Below, one piece after another: positions 22,963 to 34,400 of a DNA stretch of 64,000 bases. Both the position numbers and the translations under genes were made by a program. Source of the stretch: Xanthomonas arboricola pv. populi (GTDB lineage: Bacteria; Pseudomonadota; Gammaproteobacteria; Xanthomonadales; Xanthomonadaceae); contig NZ_MDEB01000005.1 of the NCBI RefSeq assembly GCF_002939945.1, positions 62,001-126,000 on the forward strand, in the 5' to 3' direction. The notes beneath the pieces were generated by a model. It did no database searches. It was not told the DNA's origin and saw only the letters and a program-made list of their open reading frames with translations. How positions within the stretch are numbered: position 1 is the stretch's first letter; the number at the start of each line of letters is the position of its first letter.

Positions 22963-25611
22963 CTACCCGCGCCGCAACAACATCTGGGTGACCAGCGCGC
23001 GCAGCGCGGGCGGGCGCACCGGCTTGGTCAGGAATCCCCAGCCCAGGTCGAGCGCATGTTCGCGCAGCGCCGGGTCGGGTTCGGCGGTGACCAGGATGAC
23101 GCGCGGTTCGCGTTGCCAGCGTTGCACCAACTGCGGCAGCAACATGGGGCCGTAGTGCTCGCCCATGCGCACGTCCAGCAACAGCAGCTCCGGCACCTCG
23201 TCGGCGTTGGCGGCGGCCAATGCCGCGTCGGGGCCGCCGGCAAAGTCCACGCGGCATTCCCAGCGTTCCAGCAGGGCGCGGCTGGCTTCGCACACGCGCG
23301 GGTCGTCGTCCACGCACCACACGCGGCAGCCGTGCAGGATCGGGTCGTTGGCGTTTTCTGCGGTGGTGGTGGTGGGCGGCGGCAATTGCCTGGCGATGGC
23401 CGCGCGCTCGCCCAGCGGCACGGTCACCGAAAACACGCTGCCGTTGCCCAGTGTGGAACGCAGGCCGATGCGGTGGCCAAGCAGCCGGCCGATGCGCTCG
23501 ACGATGGCCAGGCCCAGACCGGCGCCACGATCGTTGGCCACGCCGTCGTCCAGGCGCCGGAATTCCTCGAAGATCTCTTCCTGCAAGGCCTCGGGAATGC
23601 CGGGCCCCTGGTCGTGCACTTCGATGCGCAGCCAGCCGCCGCGACGACGGCAGCCGATCAGCACGCGCCCACGCGGGGTGTAGCGGATGGCGTTGGATAA
23701 AAAGTTCTGCAGGATGCGCCGTAACAGGTTCTCGTCGCTCAACACCACCGCGGAAGTTGGCACCGAATCCAGCAGCAGGCCGCGGTCTTCGGCAAGGATG
23801 CCGAACTCGCGGGCCAGGGTTTCCAGCAGCGGGGCGATGGCGAAATCGCGCACCTGGGTCTTCAGGCTGCCGGCCTCCAGCCGCGAGATGTCCAGCAGGC
23901 TGTTGAGAATGGCGTCCTGCGCGGCGAGCGCGCCTTCGATGTTGTCGACCACGCGCGCGCTGCCGGCCTCGCGCACCTGCCCGCGCAGGACCGAGACGAA
24001 CATGCGCGCGGCGTTGAGCGGTTGCAGCAGGTCGTGCACGGCCGAGGCGACGAAGCGGGTCTTGTAACGGTTGGCGCTCTCGGCCTCGCGCTTGGCGGCG
24101 GCCAGGTCGCGGGTGCGTTCGGCCACGCGGTGTTCCAGCGCATCGGCCAGCGAACGCAGTTCGCGCGCGGCGTTCTTGTAGCTGGTGATGTCGGCATAGC
24201 TGGTGACGAACCCGCCATCGGGCAGCGGATTGCCGCGGATTTCCAGCACGGTGCCGTCTTCCTTCTCGCTCTCGCGCATATGCGGTTTGCCGCTGCGCAA
24301 ATGGTTCAAGCGGCGTTCGATCGCCGCCTCGATCGGCCCCGGTCCGAGCAGGCCACGGCGTGCGTTGAAGCGGAACAGGTCTTCGATCGGGCGGCCGATC
24401 TTGAGCAGTTCGGGCGGGAAGCGGAACAGTTCCACATAGCGCGAATTCCACGCCACCAGCTTGAGCGCCTCGTCGATCACCACCACGCCTTGCGGCAGAT
24501 GTTCCAGGCTGCGGCTCAAGCCGGCATTGGCCTGTTGCGCGGCGGTGACCACCCCATCCTGCGCGGTGCGCAGTTCTTCGGCATGTTGTTGCAGCAGCGT
24601 TTCCAGTTCGTGCCGGCTGCGCTGACGCAGGGCGGACAGGCGCCGCCGCTGCTGCACGAACAACCACAGCAAGGCCAGCGCCAACCACGCACCGGCCGCG
24701 GCGATCGCAGCGGCGCGGCCGGCCGCCGCGCTGGCGCGGGTGTCGTGCAGCAGGTGCAGGCGCCAGCCGCTTTCGGGCACCTCCAGGGTCTGCCACAGCA
24801 CCGGGCCGGCGAGCGGTGGATCGCTGACCTCGGCCAGCACGCCACCGTTGCCGGTCTGCTCGATCAACCGGCGCCGCAGCGGCAGCAAGCCCTGGTCGGC
24901 GTATTGGCGGGTGCTGCGCAATTCGCTGCGGTCGCGCAGGCTCAGCGGTACCAGCATGCGGTAGCGCCACTGCGGGCGGCTGGCCAGAAAGACCACCGCG
25001 TGCGCGTCGGAGGCCAGCACGATGTCCGGGGTCTGCAGCCACTCGCGTTCCAGCGCGGCCAGTGCGATCTTGATCACCACCACGCCCTGCACCTGGCCGC
25101 CGGCATCGACGATGGCCTGCGACAGGAAATAGCCCGGCTCGCTGGTGGTCATGCCGATGCCGTAGAAACTGCCGCTGCCGTTGGACAATGCCTGCTGGTA
25201 ATACGGGCGGAAGGCGTAGTCCACGCCCACGTTGCTGCGCGCCCCGCGCCAGTTGCTGGCAGCCAGTGCAATGCCGTCGCGGTTGATGAGCGTCAGCGTG
25301 GAGGACTGGGTGACGTTGTTGGCGCGCTCGAGTTTGCGATTGAGCTGCTCCACCTGCACGGCCGACAACGGGCCGGACACGGCCGCGCGCAGTTCCGGGT
25401 CCAGCGCCAGAATCTGCGGCAGCGTGCGATAGCGATCGATGCGTTGCTGCAGGGCCTGCGCGTACAGGCGCAGCTGGCGCCGCACGGTGGCGCTTTCTTC
25501 GTGCAGGGCGTTCTGTTCGACAAAGTGGCCGGCCGCCACCATGGCCACCAGCATGCCGCCCAACACGATGGTCAGGGTGAGCAGCAGACGGCGGCGTTGC
25601 GAGGCGTACAT
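22963..25611 (-). CDS. Hybrid sensor histidine kinase with DctB-like periplasmic sensor, PAS and receiver
   Basis: This 882-residue protein (from the ATG at 25611; a start 10 codons earlier is possible) has a transmembrane segment at about 10-30, a periplasmic Cache sensor containing the DctB-like stretch GIGMTTSEPGYFLSQAI, a second membrane segment at about 297-320, a PAS domain, a HisKA helix with His526 in VHDLLQPLNAARM, an HATPase domain (NFLSNAIRYTPRG, DQGPGIP, AGLGLAI) and a C-terminal receiver with the pocket VDDDP and phosphoacceptor in LLLLDVRMG. Next to a porin and dctA it probably senses C4-dicarboxylates. No DNA-binding partner is encoded beside it, so the phosphate must pass to a distant regulator. 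Confidence 0.88.
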   Translation of the reverse strand: MYASQRRRLLLTLTIVLGGMLVAMVAAGHFVEQNALHEESATVRRQLRLYAQALQQRIDRYRTLPQILALDPELRAAVSGPLSAVQVEQLNRKLERANNVTQSSTLTLINRDGIALAASNWRGARSNVGVDYAFRPYYQQALSNGSGSFYGIGMTTSEPGYFLSQAIVDAGGQVQGVVVIKIALAALEREWLQTPDIVLASDAHAVVFLASRPQWRYRMLVPLSLRDRSELRSTRQYADQGLLPLRRRLIEQTGNGGVLAEVSDPPLAGPVLWQTLEVPESGWRLHLLHDTRASAAAGRAAAIAAAGAWLALALLWLFVQQRRRLSALRQRSRHELETLLQQHAEELRTAQDGVVTAAQQANAGLSRSLEHLPQGVVVIDEALKLVAWNSRYVELFRFPPELLKIGRPIEDLFRFNARRGLLGPGPIEAAIERRLNHLRSGKPHMRESEKEDGTVLEIRGNPLPDGGFVTSYADITSYKNAARELRSLADALEHRVAERTRDLAAAKREAESANRYKTRFVASAVHDLLQPLNAARMFVSVLRGQVREAGSARVVDNIEGALAAQDAILNSLLDISRLEAGSLKTQVRDFAIAPLLETLAREFGILAEDRGLLLDSVPTSAVVLSDENLLRRILQNFLSNAIRYTPRGRVLIGCRRRGGWLRIEVHDQGPGIPEALQEEIFEEFRRLDDGVANDRGAGLGLAIVERIGRLLGHRIGLRSTLGNGSVFSVTVPLGERAAIARQLPPPTTTTAENANDPILHGCRVWCVDDDPRVCEASRALLERWECRVDFAGGPDAALAAANADEVPELLLLDVRMGEHYGPMLLPQLVQRWQREPRVILVTAEPDPALREHALDLGWGFLTKPVRPPALRALVTQMLLRRG

Positions 25612-25700
25612 GCCGACAAGTATGGCGGTGCGCCGCTGCATCGTGCAGTTATCGGCACAGGGCCTGCGTCAGGCGCCGACACGGCAGCGCCCGCAAACGA

Positions 25701-25734
25701 CTGCGGCCGCATCCCCAAAAGGATGCGGCCGCAG
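25701..25734 (-). terminator. Strong hairpin after the porin gene
   Basis: A perfect 14-bp stem (CTGCGGCCGCATCC and its complement) with a six-base loop lies between the porin stop and the kinase start. Downstream on the minus strand there is only a weak T stretch, so it may attenuate rather than stop transcription into the kinase gene. Confidence 0.6.
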
Positions 25735-25837
25735 GGGCGCTTGCGCTGGTTTGGGTTACCGCCTTTACCGCGTTGAAGCGGTCAAGCGAAAGCAACCTGC
25801 GGCCGACAAGGCCCGCGTCACCTCTGCGCGATAACGC

Positions 25838-27010
25838 TTAGAACTGCACCTGCGCGCGCAGTTCCATCACGTGCGGGGTTTCATGCACGCCGTTGCGCGA
25901 GGAATCCACCCAGCTGTAGTTGGCCTGGAACTTGAAGTGGCTGGTGAGGTACCAGTTGGCGCCGATGGTGGTGTCGTGCTGACGGCCGCCGCTGACGCGG
26001 TTGTCTTCCAGGTCCAGGCGGCTGTAGCGGGCGGTCAGCTCGACCGCGCCGTAGTCGTGCGCCGGCTTGATGTTGCCCGGTACGCCGCCGGCATAGCTGC
26101 GCGACTCGCCGGTCAGCGTCCAGGTGCCGTAGAGGTATTGGCCCTGCGCGATGTAATGCGGCAGGTTGTCGTTACGCGCCACCTCGGCGCGCAGCGCTTC
26201 GCTCTGCAGCGAGAACGGGCCGTGGATCCACACCGCTTCCACGCCGGCGCGGATCACGTGGTCCACATCGAGAATGGTGCCGGTGTCGATCAGGCGCACG
26301 TCGGTCAGACCGGCTTCCGGGCGGGCACGCAGGCGCACGCGCGGGCTGAACGACACGCCGCGGCCGTCGCTGAAGCCGCGCGGGTTTTCCACCGAACCGG
26401 CCACGCCCAGGTGCAGCACGTTGCCTTCGGCCTTGAACGGGGTCCAGGCCGCATGCACGGCCTGGGTGGTGCCCGGGTTGTCGCCCTGCAGATCCTTGCC
26501 GCCGTAGGCGCCGGCCTGCAGCAGGTACTGCTGGCGCTCCAGCGTCCATTCCACGCCGGTGCGACGGCCCTGGAACACCGCCTGGATCGGCAGGCCCAGT
26601 TCCATGAAGCTGCCCGCACGCGAGCTCTGCACCGCTTCCAGACCCACCGGCACCTTCATGTAGCCCAGCCGCACGCGACCGTAGTCCTGGCCGAACAGGG
26701 CCTTGGTCTCGACACGGAAGAACACGTCCAGCCACAGCTTGGATTCGAAGTCGAAATACACCATGGCGTCGTAGACGCCCTTCTTCTTGAGGGTGGCGCC
26801 GAATTCCTTGCGGCGGAAGTCGGTGCGGTCTTCCAGGCGGTCGTCGCCGGAGAAGTTGTTGTCGTCGTAGGCGTAGTTGCCGGTCAGGCCGAGCTCGGTG
26901 CCATCACCGAAGGTGTACTTGGTGGGCCAGTTTTCCAGCGAGGTGGCCGCATTGGCGGCAACGGGCGCGGCGGCGATGGCCAGCGCGAGAACGAACGGAT
27001 TGAGGCGCAT
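25838..27010 (-). CDS. OprO/OprP-type outer-membrane porin (dicarboxylate module)
   Basis: This 390-residue porin has a signal peptide ending PVAANA and a barrel ending in the outer-membrane signature LRAQVQF. It belongs to the phosphate-selective porin O/P family, like the porin of the citrate module, but is clearly diverged from it. Its place between dctA and a DctB-like kinase suggests it admits malate, succinate or fumarate through the outer membrane; that is inferred. It is divergent from dctA with a 287-bp shared upstream region and is probably co-regulated with it. Confidence 0.88.
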   Translation of the reverse strand: MRLNPFVLALAIAAAPVAANAATSLENWPTKYTFGDGTELGLTGNYAYDDNNFSGDDRLEDRTDFRRKEFGATLKKKGVYDAMVYFDFESKLWLDVFFRVETKALFGQDYGRVRLGYMKVPVGLEAVQSSRAGSFMELGLPIQAVFQGRRTGVEWTLERQQYLLQAGAYGGKDLQGDNPGTTQAVHAAWTPFKAEGNVLHLGVAGSVENPRGFSDGRGVSFSPRVRLRARPEAGLTDVRLIDTGTILDVDHVIRAGVEAVWIHGPFSLQSEALRAEVARNDNLPHYIAQGQYLYGTWTLTGESRSYAGGVPGNIKPAHDYGAVELTARYSRLDLEDNRVSGGRQHDTTIGANWYLTSHFKFQANYSWVDSSRNGVHETPHVMELRAQVQF

Positions 27011-27252
27011 AGGTGTGGTCTTCGGCAATGAAAAGGGGCCGGGCGTCCTGCCATGGCGGTCGCACTGAACAGCTTCAGCAAGCGCGCAGGTTCCGGACGG
27101 CCAACAACACAGGAATCGGTGTCTGCGTTAAACGGAATTAACGGCCGGTGGTGGCGCGGCTGAAGTGTAAGGCGACGTTCAGCCCGGGGACAGTGCGTAG
27201 TACCAATGGGCTATCGGCTCGGGCTGTGACGTACGGCCAGAATGCCCGCACC

Positions 27253-27273
27253 GGGTGCCTGCCTCAGGCACCC
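27253..27273. promoter_or_regulatory. Small hairpin in the dctA leader
   Basis: GGGTGCCTG and CAGGCACCC form a 9-bp stem with a three-base loop about 25 bp before the dctA start. It may affect mRNA stability or mark the transcription start region; no T tract follows. Confidence 0.4.
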
Positions 27274-27297
27274 TCTATGTTCCCTCGGAGTGGCGTC

Positions 27298-28644
27298 ATG
27301 CACATCAGCAAGCCTGCCGGCCCCTTGCCGGCGCCCGTCCCGTTTTACCGTCAGCTGTATTTCCAGGTGGTGGTGGCGATCGTCCTGGGTGCCCTGCTGG
27401 GCCACTTCGAGCCGGCTTTTGCCGAAAGTCTCAAGCCGCTGGGCGATGCCTTCATCAAGCTGGTGAAGATGATCATCGCCCCGGTGATCTTCCTGACCAT
27501 CGTCACTGGCATCGCCGGCATGACCCACCTCAAGACGGTGGGCCGGGTCTTTGCCAAGTCGATGGCCTACTTCCTGTTCTTCTCCACGCTGGCGTTGATC
27601 GTGGGCATGATCGTGGCGCACGTGGTGCAGCCCGGCGCCGGCATGAACATCAACCCGGCCGAGCTGGATCAGGCCGCGGTGCACAGCTACGTGGAGAAGT
27701 CGCACGAGCTGACGCTGACCGGCTTCCTGATGGACATCATCCCGGCCACGCTGGTCAGCGCCTTCGTCGATGGCAACATCCTGCAGGTGCTGTTCGTGGC
27801 GGTGCTGTTCGGAATCGCGCTGGCGCTGGTCGGCGAGCGTGGCCGCCCGGTGCTGAGCTTCCTGGAAGCGCTGACCGCGCCGGTGTTCCGCCTGGTGCAC
27901 ATGCTGATGAAGGCCGCGCCGATCGGCGCGTTCGGTGCGATCGCCTTCACCATCGGCAAGTACGGGGTGGAATCGCTGGTCAATCTGGCCTGGCTGGTGG
28001 GCTCGTTTTACCTGACCTCGCTGTTCTTCGTGCTGGTGATCCTGGGCATTGTCTGCCGTCTGTGCGGCTTTTCGGTGCTCAAGCTGATCCGCTATCTCAA
28101 GGCCGAACTGCTGCTGGTGCTGGGTACTTCCTCGTCGGAATCGGCGCTGCCCTCGCTGATGGAGAAGCTGGAAAAGGCCGGCTGCGAGAAGTCGGTGGTG
28201 GGCCTGGTGGTGCCGACCGGCTATTCGTTCAATCTGGATGGCACCAACATCTACATGACCCTGGCCGCGTTGTTCATCGCCCAGGCCACCAACGTGGACC
28301 TGAGCCTGGGCCAGCAGATCACCCTGCTGGCGGTGGCGATGCTCAGCTCCAAGGGCGCGGCCGGCGTGACCGGCGCCGGTTTCATCACCCTGGCCGCCAC
28401 GCTGTCGGTGGTGCCGGACGTGCCGGTGGCCGGCATGGCGCTGATCCTGGGCGTGGACCGCTTCATGAGCGAGTGCCGCTCGCTGACCAACTTCATCGGC
28501 AACGCGGTCGCCACGGTGGTGGTGTCGCGCTGGGAAAATGCGCTGGACCGCGATCAGCTCAAGCTGGTGCTGGATGGCGGCTCGCCGCCGCTGCAGGCAC
28601 CGGTGGCCTCGACCGACGCCGTCGCCCCGATCAGCGCGCGCTGA
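27298..28644 (+). CDS. dctA: C4-dicarboxylate transporter DctA
   Basis: This 448-residue inner-membrane symporter of the DAACS family imports succinate, fumarate and malate with cations. The serine-rich re-entrant motif [12 protein letters not shown] and the substrate-site motif [16 protein letters not shown] are both present, followed by [14 protein letters not shown] and the conserved [12 protein letters not shown]. Length and motifs are those of DctA. The ATG at 27298 has GGAG about 9 bases before it. It sits with a porin and a DctB-like kinase upstream and malic enzyme downstream, giving an uptake and entry pathway for malate. Confidence 0.95.
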   Translation: MHISKPAGPLPAPVPFYRQLYFQVVVAIVLGALLGHFEPAFAESLKPLGDAFIKLVKMIIAPVIFLTIVTGIAGMTHLKTVGRVFAKSMAYFLFFSTLALIVGMIVAHVVQPGAGMNINPAELDQAAVHSYVEKSHELTLTGFLMDIIPATLVSAFVDGNILQVLFVAVLFGIALALVGERGRPVLSFLEALTAPVFRLVHMLMKAAPIGAFGAIAFTIGKYGVESLVNLAWLVGSFYLTSLFFVLVILGIVCRLCGFSVLKLIRYLKAELLLVLGTSSSESALPSLMEKLEKAGCEKSVVGLVVPTGYSFNLDGTNIYMTLAALFIAQATNVDLSLGQQITLLAVAMLSSKGAAGVTGAGFITLAATLSVVPDVPVAGMALILGVDRFMSECRSLTNFIGNAVATVVVSRWENALDRDQLKLVLDGGSPPLQAPVASTDAVAPISAR

Positions 28645-28652
28645 TGCTTCCT

Positions 28653-28697
28653 ACGGCCCTGTATTCCGTCGGCGCTGCCGGCGGGATGCAGGGCCGT
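28653..28697 (+). terminator. Probable dctA terminator hairpin
   Basis: ACGGCCCTG pairs with CAGGGCCGT, with an inner GC-rich loop that can pair further, starting nine bases after the dctA stop and followed by TTTC. It separates dctA from maeB, and the short T run makes it only a moderate terminator. Confidence 0.55.
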
Positions 28698-28792
28698 TTC
28701 CGCTTCCAGCCAACACCGGCCGCAACGCACGACGCGTTGCAGCATGCGATCTTCCTGCTGCGGCGACAGCTGCGCGACAGGCCCTTGTTCAG

Positions 28793-28820
28793 GCAGGAGG
28801 GTAGAATTCAGCCCTCCTGC
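28793..28820. promoter_or_regulatory. Inverted repeat in the maeB leader
   Basis: GCAGGAGGG and CCCTCCTGC form a perfect 9-bp inverted repeat around the bases TAGAATTCAG, ending 22 bp before the maeB ATG. The centre contains TAGAAT, a possible -10, so the dyad could be an operator across the promoter. Confidence 0.4.
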
Positions 28821-28842
28821 GCCTTCGAGACCCACACAGCCG

Positions 28843-31152
28843 ATGTCCAACGACGACTTCAAACAGGCCGCCCTCGACTACCACCGCCAGCAGCCGGCCG
28901 GCAAGATCAAGGTCACCGCGACCAAGCCGATGCTGACCCAGCGCGATCTGTCGCTGGCGTATTCGCCGGGCGTGGCCTTCGCCTGCGAGGCGATCGTCGA
29001 GGAACCCACCCAGGCCAGCGAGCTCACCGCACGCGGCAATCTGGTGGCGGTGATCACCAACGGCACCGCGGTGCTGGGCCTGGGCAACATCGGCCCGCTG
29101 GCGTCCAAGCCGGTGATGGAAGGCAAGGGCGTGCTGTTCCAGAAGTTCGCCGGCATCGACGTGTTCGACATCGAGATCAACGAGAACGACCCGGACAAGC
29201 TGGTCGACATCATCGCCAGCCTGGAGCCGACCTTCGGCGGCATCAATCTGGAAGACATCAAGGCGCCGGAGTGCTTCATCGTCGAGCGCAAGCTGCGCGA
29301 GCGCATGAACATCCCGGTGTTCCATGACGACCAGCACGGCACCGCAATCATCGTCGGCGCCGCCGTGCTCAACGCGCTGGTGGTCACCGGCAAGAAGATC
29401 GAAGAGGTCAAGCTGGCCACCACCGGCATGGGCGCGGCCGGCATCTCCTGCGTCAACATGCTGGTCTCGCTGGGCCTGAAGCCGGAGAACATCCTGGCGC
29501 TGGACCGCGACGGCGTGATCCATACCGGCCGCACCGACCTGGACCCGGACAAGCAGCGCTACGCGCGCGACACCGACAAGCGCACCCTGGCCGAGATCGT
29601 CGAGGGTGCGGACATCTTCCTGGGTCTGTCGGCGGCTGGCATCCTCAAGCCGGAAATGGTCGCCAGCATGGCGCGCCAGCCGGTGATCTTCGCGCTGGCC
29701 AATCCCAACCCGGAAATCACCCCGGAAGTGGCCAAGGCGGTGCGTCCGGACTGCATCATCGGCACCGGCCGTTCGGACTACCCGAACCAGATCAACAACG
29801 TGCTGTGCTTCCCGTATCTGTTCCGCGGCGCGCTGGACGTGGGCGCCACCGGCATCAACGAGGAAATGAAGATCGCCTGCGTCAAGGCGATCGCGGCGAT
29901 GGCGCGGCGCGAGGCCTCCGACCTGGGCGCGGCCTACGGCGGCGAGACCCCGAGTTTCGGCCCGGAATACCTGATTCCGCGTCCGCTGGACCCGCGTCTG
30001 CTGGTGGAGCTGTCGTCCGCCGTTGCGCAGGCGGCGATGGATTCGGGCGTGGCCACACGCCCGATCACCGACATGGAGGCCTATCGCGACAAGCTCGGCC
30101 AGTTCGTCTACCGCACCAGCCTGATGATGAAGCCGGTCTACGACCGCGCGCGCGCCGACAAGCAGCGCGTGGTGTATGCCGAAGGCGAAGAGGAAGTGGT
30201 GCTGCGCGCGGTGCAGAGCGTGGTCGACGAAGGCCTGGCGTTGCCGATCCTGATCGGCCGCCCGGACGTGATCGAGGCGCGCATCGAGCGCATGGGGCTG
30301 CGCCTGACCGCCGGGGTGGATTTCGAGATCACCAATATCCTCGACGATCCGCGCTTCAACGAATACTGGCAGTACTACCACGCGCTCACCGAGCGTCGCG
30401 GCGTGACCGTCACCGCCGCCAAGGAACTGATGCGCTCGCGTCCGACCCTGATCGCGGCGGTCATGGTGGCGCGTGGCGAAGCCGATGCGATGCTGTCGGG
30501 TGTGGTCGGCCGCTTCCACAAGAAGCTGGGCTACGCCCGCAGCGTGATTCCGCTGGAGCCGCGGGTGAGTTCCACCTCGGCGATGACCGGCGTGATCAAT
30601 CAGCTGGGCGTGTTCTTCTTCCTGGACACGCATGTGCAGGAAGACCCGACCGTGGAGCAGGTGGTCGAAGCGACGCTGCAGGCCGCGTACCGCCTCAAGC
30701 TGTTCGGCATCGAGCCCAACATCGCGCTGCTGTCGCACTCCAACTTCGGCAGCCACGACTCGCGCGATGCGCTGAAGATGCGCCAGGTGCGCGAGGCACT
30801 GCTCAAGCGCAAGCCCGAGCTCAACATCGACGGCGAAATGCAGGGCGACACCGCCTGGGACGAGGCGCTGCGCAAGCAGATCATGCCCAACAGCACGCTC
30901 AAGGGCCGCGCCAACCTGTTCGTGCTGCCGAACCTGGAGGCGGCCAACATCGCCTACAACCTGGTGCGCGTGTTCACCGACGGCGTGGCGATCGGCCCGA
31001 TCCTGATGGGCATCTCCAAGCCGGTGCACATCCTCACCACCAGCGCGACCTCGCGCCGGGTGATGAACATGACCGCGATCGCGGCGGTGGATGCGCAGAT
31101 CCGCCGGCAGCGCGATGCCGAGAAGAGCGCTGCCGAAAAGAGCGGTAGCTGA
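28843..31152 (+). CDS. maeB: NADP-dependent malic enzyme with phosphotransacetylase-like domain
   Basis: This 769-residue protein converts malate to pyruvate and CO2. The N-terminal half is a malic enzyme: YSPGVAFAC, the [11 protein letters not shown] active-site segment with its metal-binding acids, the nucleotide motif GMGAAGIS and NPNPEITPE. From about residue 430 a phosphotransacetylase-like domain follows, including the GVVGRF segment and a C-terminal [14 protein letters not shown]; in MaeB enzymes this part is regulatory and lacks its own activity. The length is typical for the hybrid form. It lies after dctA, so imported malate can feed pyruvate and NADPH directly. Confidence 0.95.
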   Translation: MSNDDFKQAALDYHRQQPAGKIKVTATKPMLTQRDLSLAYSPGVAFACEAIVEEPTQASELTARGNLVAVITNGTAVLGLGNIGPLASKPVMEGKGVLFQKFAGIDVFDIEINENDPDKLVDIIASLEPTFGGINLEDIKAPECFIVERKLRERMNIPVFHDDQHGTAIIVGAAVLNALVVTGKKIEEVKLATTGMGAAGISCVNMLVSLGLKPENILALDRDGVIHTGRTDLDPDKQRYARDTDKRTLAEIVEGADIFLGLSAAGILKPEMVASMARQPVIFALANPNPEITPEVAKAVRPDCIIGTGRSDYPNQINNVLCFPYLFRGALDVGATGINEEMKIACVKAIAAMARREASDLGAAYGGETPSFGPEYLIPRPLDPRLLVELSSAVAQAAMDSGVATRPITDMEAYRDKLGQFVYRTSLMMKPVYDRARADKQRVVYAEGEEEVVLRAVQSVVDEGLALPILIGRPDVIEARIERMGLRLTAGVDFEITNILDDPRFNEYWQYYHALTERRGVTVTAAKELMRSRPTLIAAVMVARGEADAMLSGVVGRFHKKLGYARSVIPLEPRVSSTSAMTGVINQLGVFFFLDTHVQEDPTVEQVVEATLQAAYRLKLFGIEPNIALLSHSNFGSHDSRDALKMRQVREALLKRKPELNIDGEMQGDTAWDEALRKQIMPNSTLKGRANLFVLPNLEAANIAYNLVRVFTDGVAIGPILMGISKPVHILTTSATSRRVMNMTAIAAVDAQIRRQRDAEKSAAEKSGS

Positions 31153-31222
31153 GATCCACTCCCGCCCCCGGGAAAACACCGAAAACCTGCCCGCTAGCGG
31201 CACCAGACGCACCGCTTCAAAG

Positions 31223-31245
31223 CCCCTCTCCCGTCGGGAGAGGGG
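31223..31245. repeat. CCCCTCTCCC hairpin element
   Basis: CCCCTCTCCC and GGGAGAGGGG form a perfect 10-bp stem with loop GTC, followed by TTGGGGTGAGGGTACG. It lies 70 bp after maeB, between convergent genes, and resembles a dispersed sequence common in Xanthomonas genomes. There is no T tract. Confidence 0.6.
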
Positions 31246-31403
31246 TTGGGGTGAGGGTACGGTTCACCAGAGTTGCTGACGTTGCAGCGGAGCCTTGCTC
31301 CCGCAGCACGCGTGCGAATCCGCCGATTGCGTGAGCGAGTGCCTGCGTCCTGCAGCAACCTGTCTGCAAGAAGCAGCGCAACCAGCGATGCGAGACCTGC
31401 GCC

Positions 31404-34400
31404 TCAACGCGCCGCAGGTTCAGCCCCCAACAACTCGATCTCCGCCAACTGCACGCTCGCGGGCGCGCTGAATCGCAGCCGATATTCGGCATATGCGCCA
31501 GGCGTGGCAATACGAAACGGCCGCGTCTGCAACCGCCATTCGAACGTCTCGTCACGGCGCTGATCGACGACCTTCCACGCACCATCTGCCGTACGCGCTT
31601 CCAACGTCCATCCACTCGCCGCAATCGCCGCGTTGCCGCTGGTCAAGGTGTAGAGCGTCGGCGTGCCGCGCGCCATGCCGCTGAACGTCAGCGTCGATGT
31701 CGATGCAACTGCGGCGACCGTCCCCGCATCGTCGTCATGCAGTGCCGCGACATCGTCACCATCGGCCAGCGCGATGCGCGCCGTGTCTCCGAGCACATCC
31801 CGCAACGGGGCAGGGCGCTTTCCCGCCGGGGTCAGCGACGGCGGCGCATCGTCCGGCCCGGTGCCCCAGCGCGAGGGCATCGGCCCCATGACGAAGTCCA
31901 GCGTCGCGCCCTTGGCGATGTCCGCATGCGGCAACCAGGTCTTGCGCCAGGGCGTGCCGTTGACCTTGAGCGATTGTACGTACACGTTTTGCGGCGAATT
32001 CTGCGGTGCATTCACGGTCAGCGTCCGGCCATTGGGCAGACGCACGCTGGCCTGCGTGAATAGCGGTGAGCCGATCGCATAGTCCGGTGCGCCCATGCGC
32101 AACGGATACAGGCCCAGCGCCGCGAACAGATACCACGCCGACATTTCGCCGTTGTCCTCATCGCCGGGATAGCCCTGGCCGATCTCGCTGCCCAGGTACA
32201 GGCGCGCCAGGATCTCGCGGGTGATGCGTTGCGTCTTCCATGGCTGCCCGGCGTACAGATACATCCACGGGATATGGTGCGCGGTCTGGTTGCTGTGCGC
32301 ATACATGCCCATACGCACATCGCGCGCTTCGGTCATCTCGTGAATGGTGCTGCCGTAAGAGCCGGCGAACCTGGCCTCGGCGGTCTCGGGGGTGGCGAAG
32401 AACGTATCCAGCTTCGCTGCCAGGCCTGCGCGTCCTCCATACAACGCGGCCAGGCCTTGCCCATCGTGCGGTGCGGTGAACGCAAACGTCCAGCCGCTGG
32501 ACTCGGTGTAATCGTGGCCCCAGACGCGCGGGTCGTACTGCGCCGCGTCCACGCGCCAGTTGCCGTCCGGTGTACGGCCCTGGAAGAACCCGATCGCCGG
32601 ATCGAACAATGCCGAATAGCCCGCCGCGCGGTGACGAAAATACACTGCCTCGGTCGCGTAACGCTCGCGCGCCGTGGCCGTTTTCGCCTGCCTGGCCAGC
32701 GCCTCGGCCATGTTGGCGATACCGAAGTCATTGAGCGCGCCTTCCATCGACCACGACATGCCTTCGTGCGTGTCGGTATCGGCGTAACCGCGAAAGGTCG
32801 AACGCGCCATGCCCTTGCGGCCGACGTGTCTGTCGGGAGCCACCACGGTCGCGTTCTTGCGTGCGGCAACGTATGCCTCGGCCGGGTCGAAGCCCTGCAC
32901 GCCCTTGAGCCAGGCATCGGCAAACGCGACATCGGAACTGGTGCCGACCATCAGATCGGCATAGCCGGGCGACGACCAGCGCGCCACCCAGCCGCCCGCG
33001 CGCGACTGCTCCAGAAAGCCTTGCACCAGCGCACCGGCATCGTCGGGTGCGAACAACGCGTACGCCGGCCACGCGGTGCGAAAGGTGTCCCATAACCCGT
33101 TGTTGACATAGACCCGGCCGTCGCGGATCGGCGCAAAGCTGCGCACCGCACTGCCATCGATGTTGTCGTCCGACCAGCTGCTCTGGCTGGCGTAACGCCA
33201 GTCCGGTGCGCTGGCGCTGCCGACATTCTCATGGCCGGAGTTGGGATACAGGTGCAGTCGGTACAGATTGGAATACAGCGTGGTCTTCTGGTCGGCGGTG
33301 GCGTCGGGCACGTCCAGGCGTCCCAGCAACGCATCCCAGGCCTGCTGCGCACGACCGGCGACCTGCTCGAGCGTTGCCTGCGGTGCGATCTCCAGGGCCA
33401 GGTTGTGCCTGGCCTGATCGAGCGAGATCAGCGAGGTGGCAATGCGCATCTGCACCTGCCGCGCGCTGCCCGCATCGAACTTGATCCAGCCGGTGGGCCG
33501 GCCGGTGTCGCTCAGGCCGCTGGTCTTCCACGGCGTGTCGAAGCTGGCATGGACATACATCCGCGTGGCGCCGGTCGACAGTCCGCTGCGCACATCGGTG
33601 TAGCCGGAGAGCGTCTGTGTCGCCGCATCCAGGCGCAGCGCGCCACGCGCGTCCACATTGTCGAACAGCAGATTGGCATCGCCCTGCGCCGGGAAGCGAA
33701 AGCGGAACAACGCGGCATGATCGGTCGGCGCGATCTCGGCGTGGATCCCGTTGTCCAACTGCACCGCGTAGCGATAGGGACGCGCAGTTTCATTGGCATG
33801 CGAAAACGCCAGTGCACGTTGTTTGCGATCGGCTGGTGGCACGCCGGTCGCCAGCGACGGCATCACCTGAAAGGTCTGGCGGTCGCCCATCCACGGGCTG
33901 GGCTGATGGCTGAGCGACAACGCCTGCAGGCGAGGGCGATTGTCAGTGTCGTTATGTTCGTTCCAGCGATACAGCCAGGTCAGCGTGCCCGCATCGGTCA
34001 CCGGCGTCCAGAAGTTGAAGCCATGTGGCACTGCGGTTGCCGGAAAATTATTGCCGCGCGAGAACGTGCCATTGGACTGCGTGCCGCGGGTGGTCAGCAC
34101 CCAATCCGAAGGATGCGTTGCCTGCGTCAGCGGCACCTCGGCAAGGGCGATATCGTCGATCCAACCCATACTGGTCGCGCCTGCGGGCGGCGCAACGTCC
34201 AGCTCGATCGCACGCACACGTCGCCCACGCAGGCCGGGCACCTCGCCCAGCCGCACCGCCTTGCGCGCCCATTGCTGCGGATACAGCGTCTTCGACTCGC
34301 CTTGCGCCTGCGCACCGAGCGCGATGCCATGTTGATCCCGCGCGGCGCTGGCAGACACGCGCGTGCCGTCGTCCAGCAGCAGATCCAGGGACACATAGGT

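Noticed and set aside
28789..31212. Minus-strand open frame of 807 codons opposite maeB
   Set aside because: Antisense shadow; maeB has full catalytic motifs on the plus strand.
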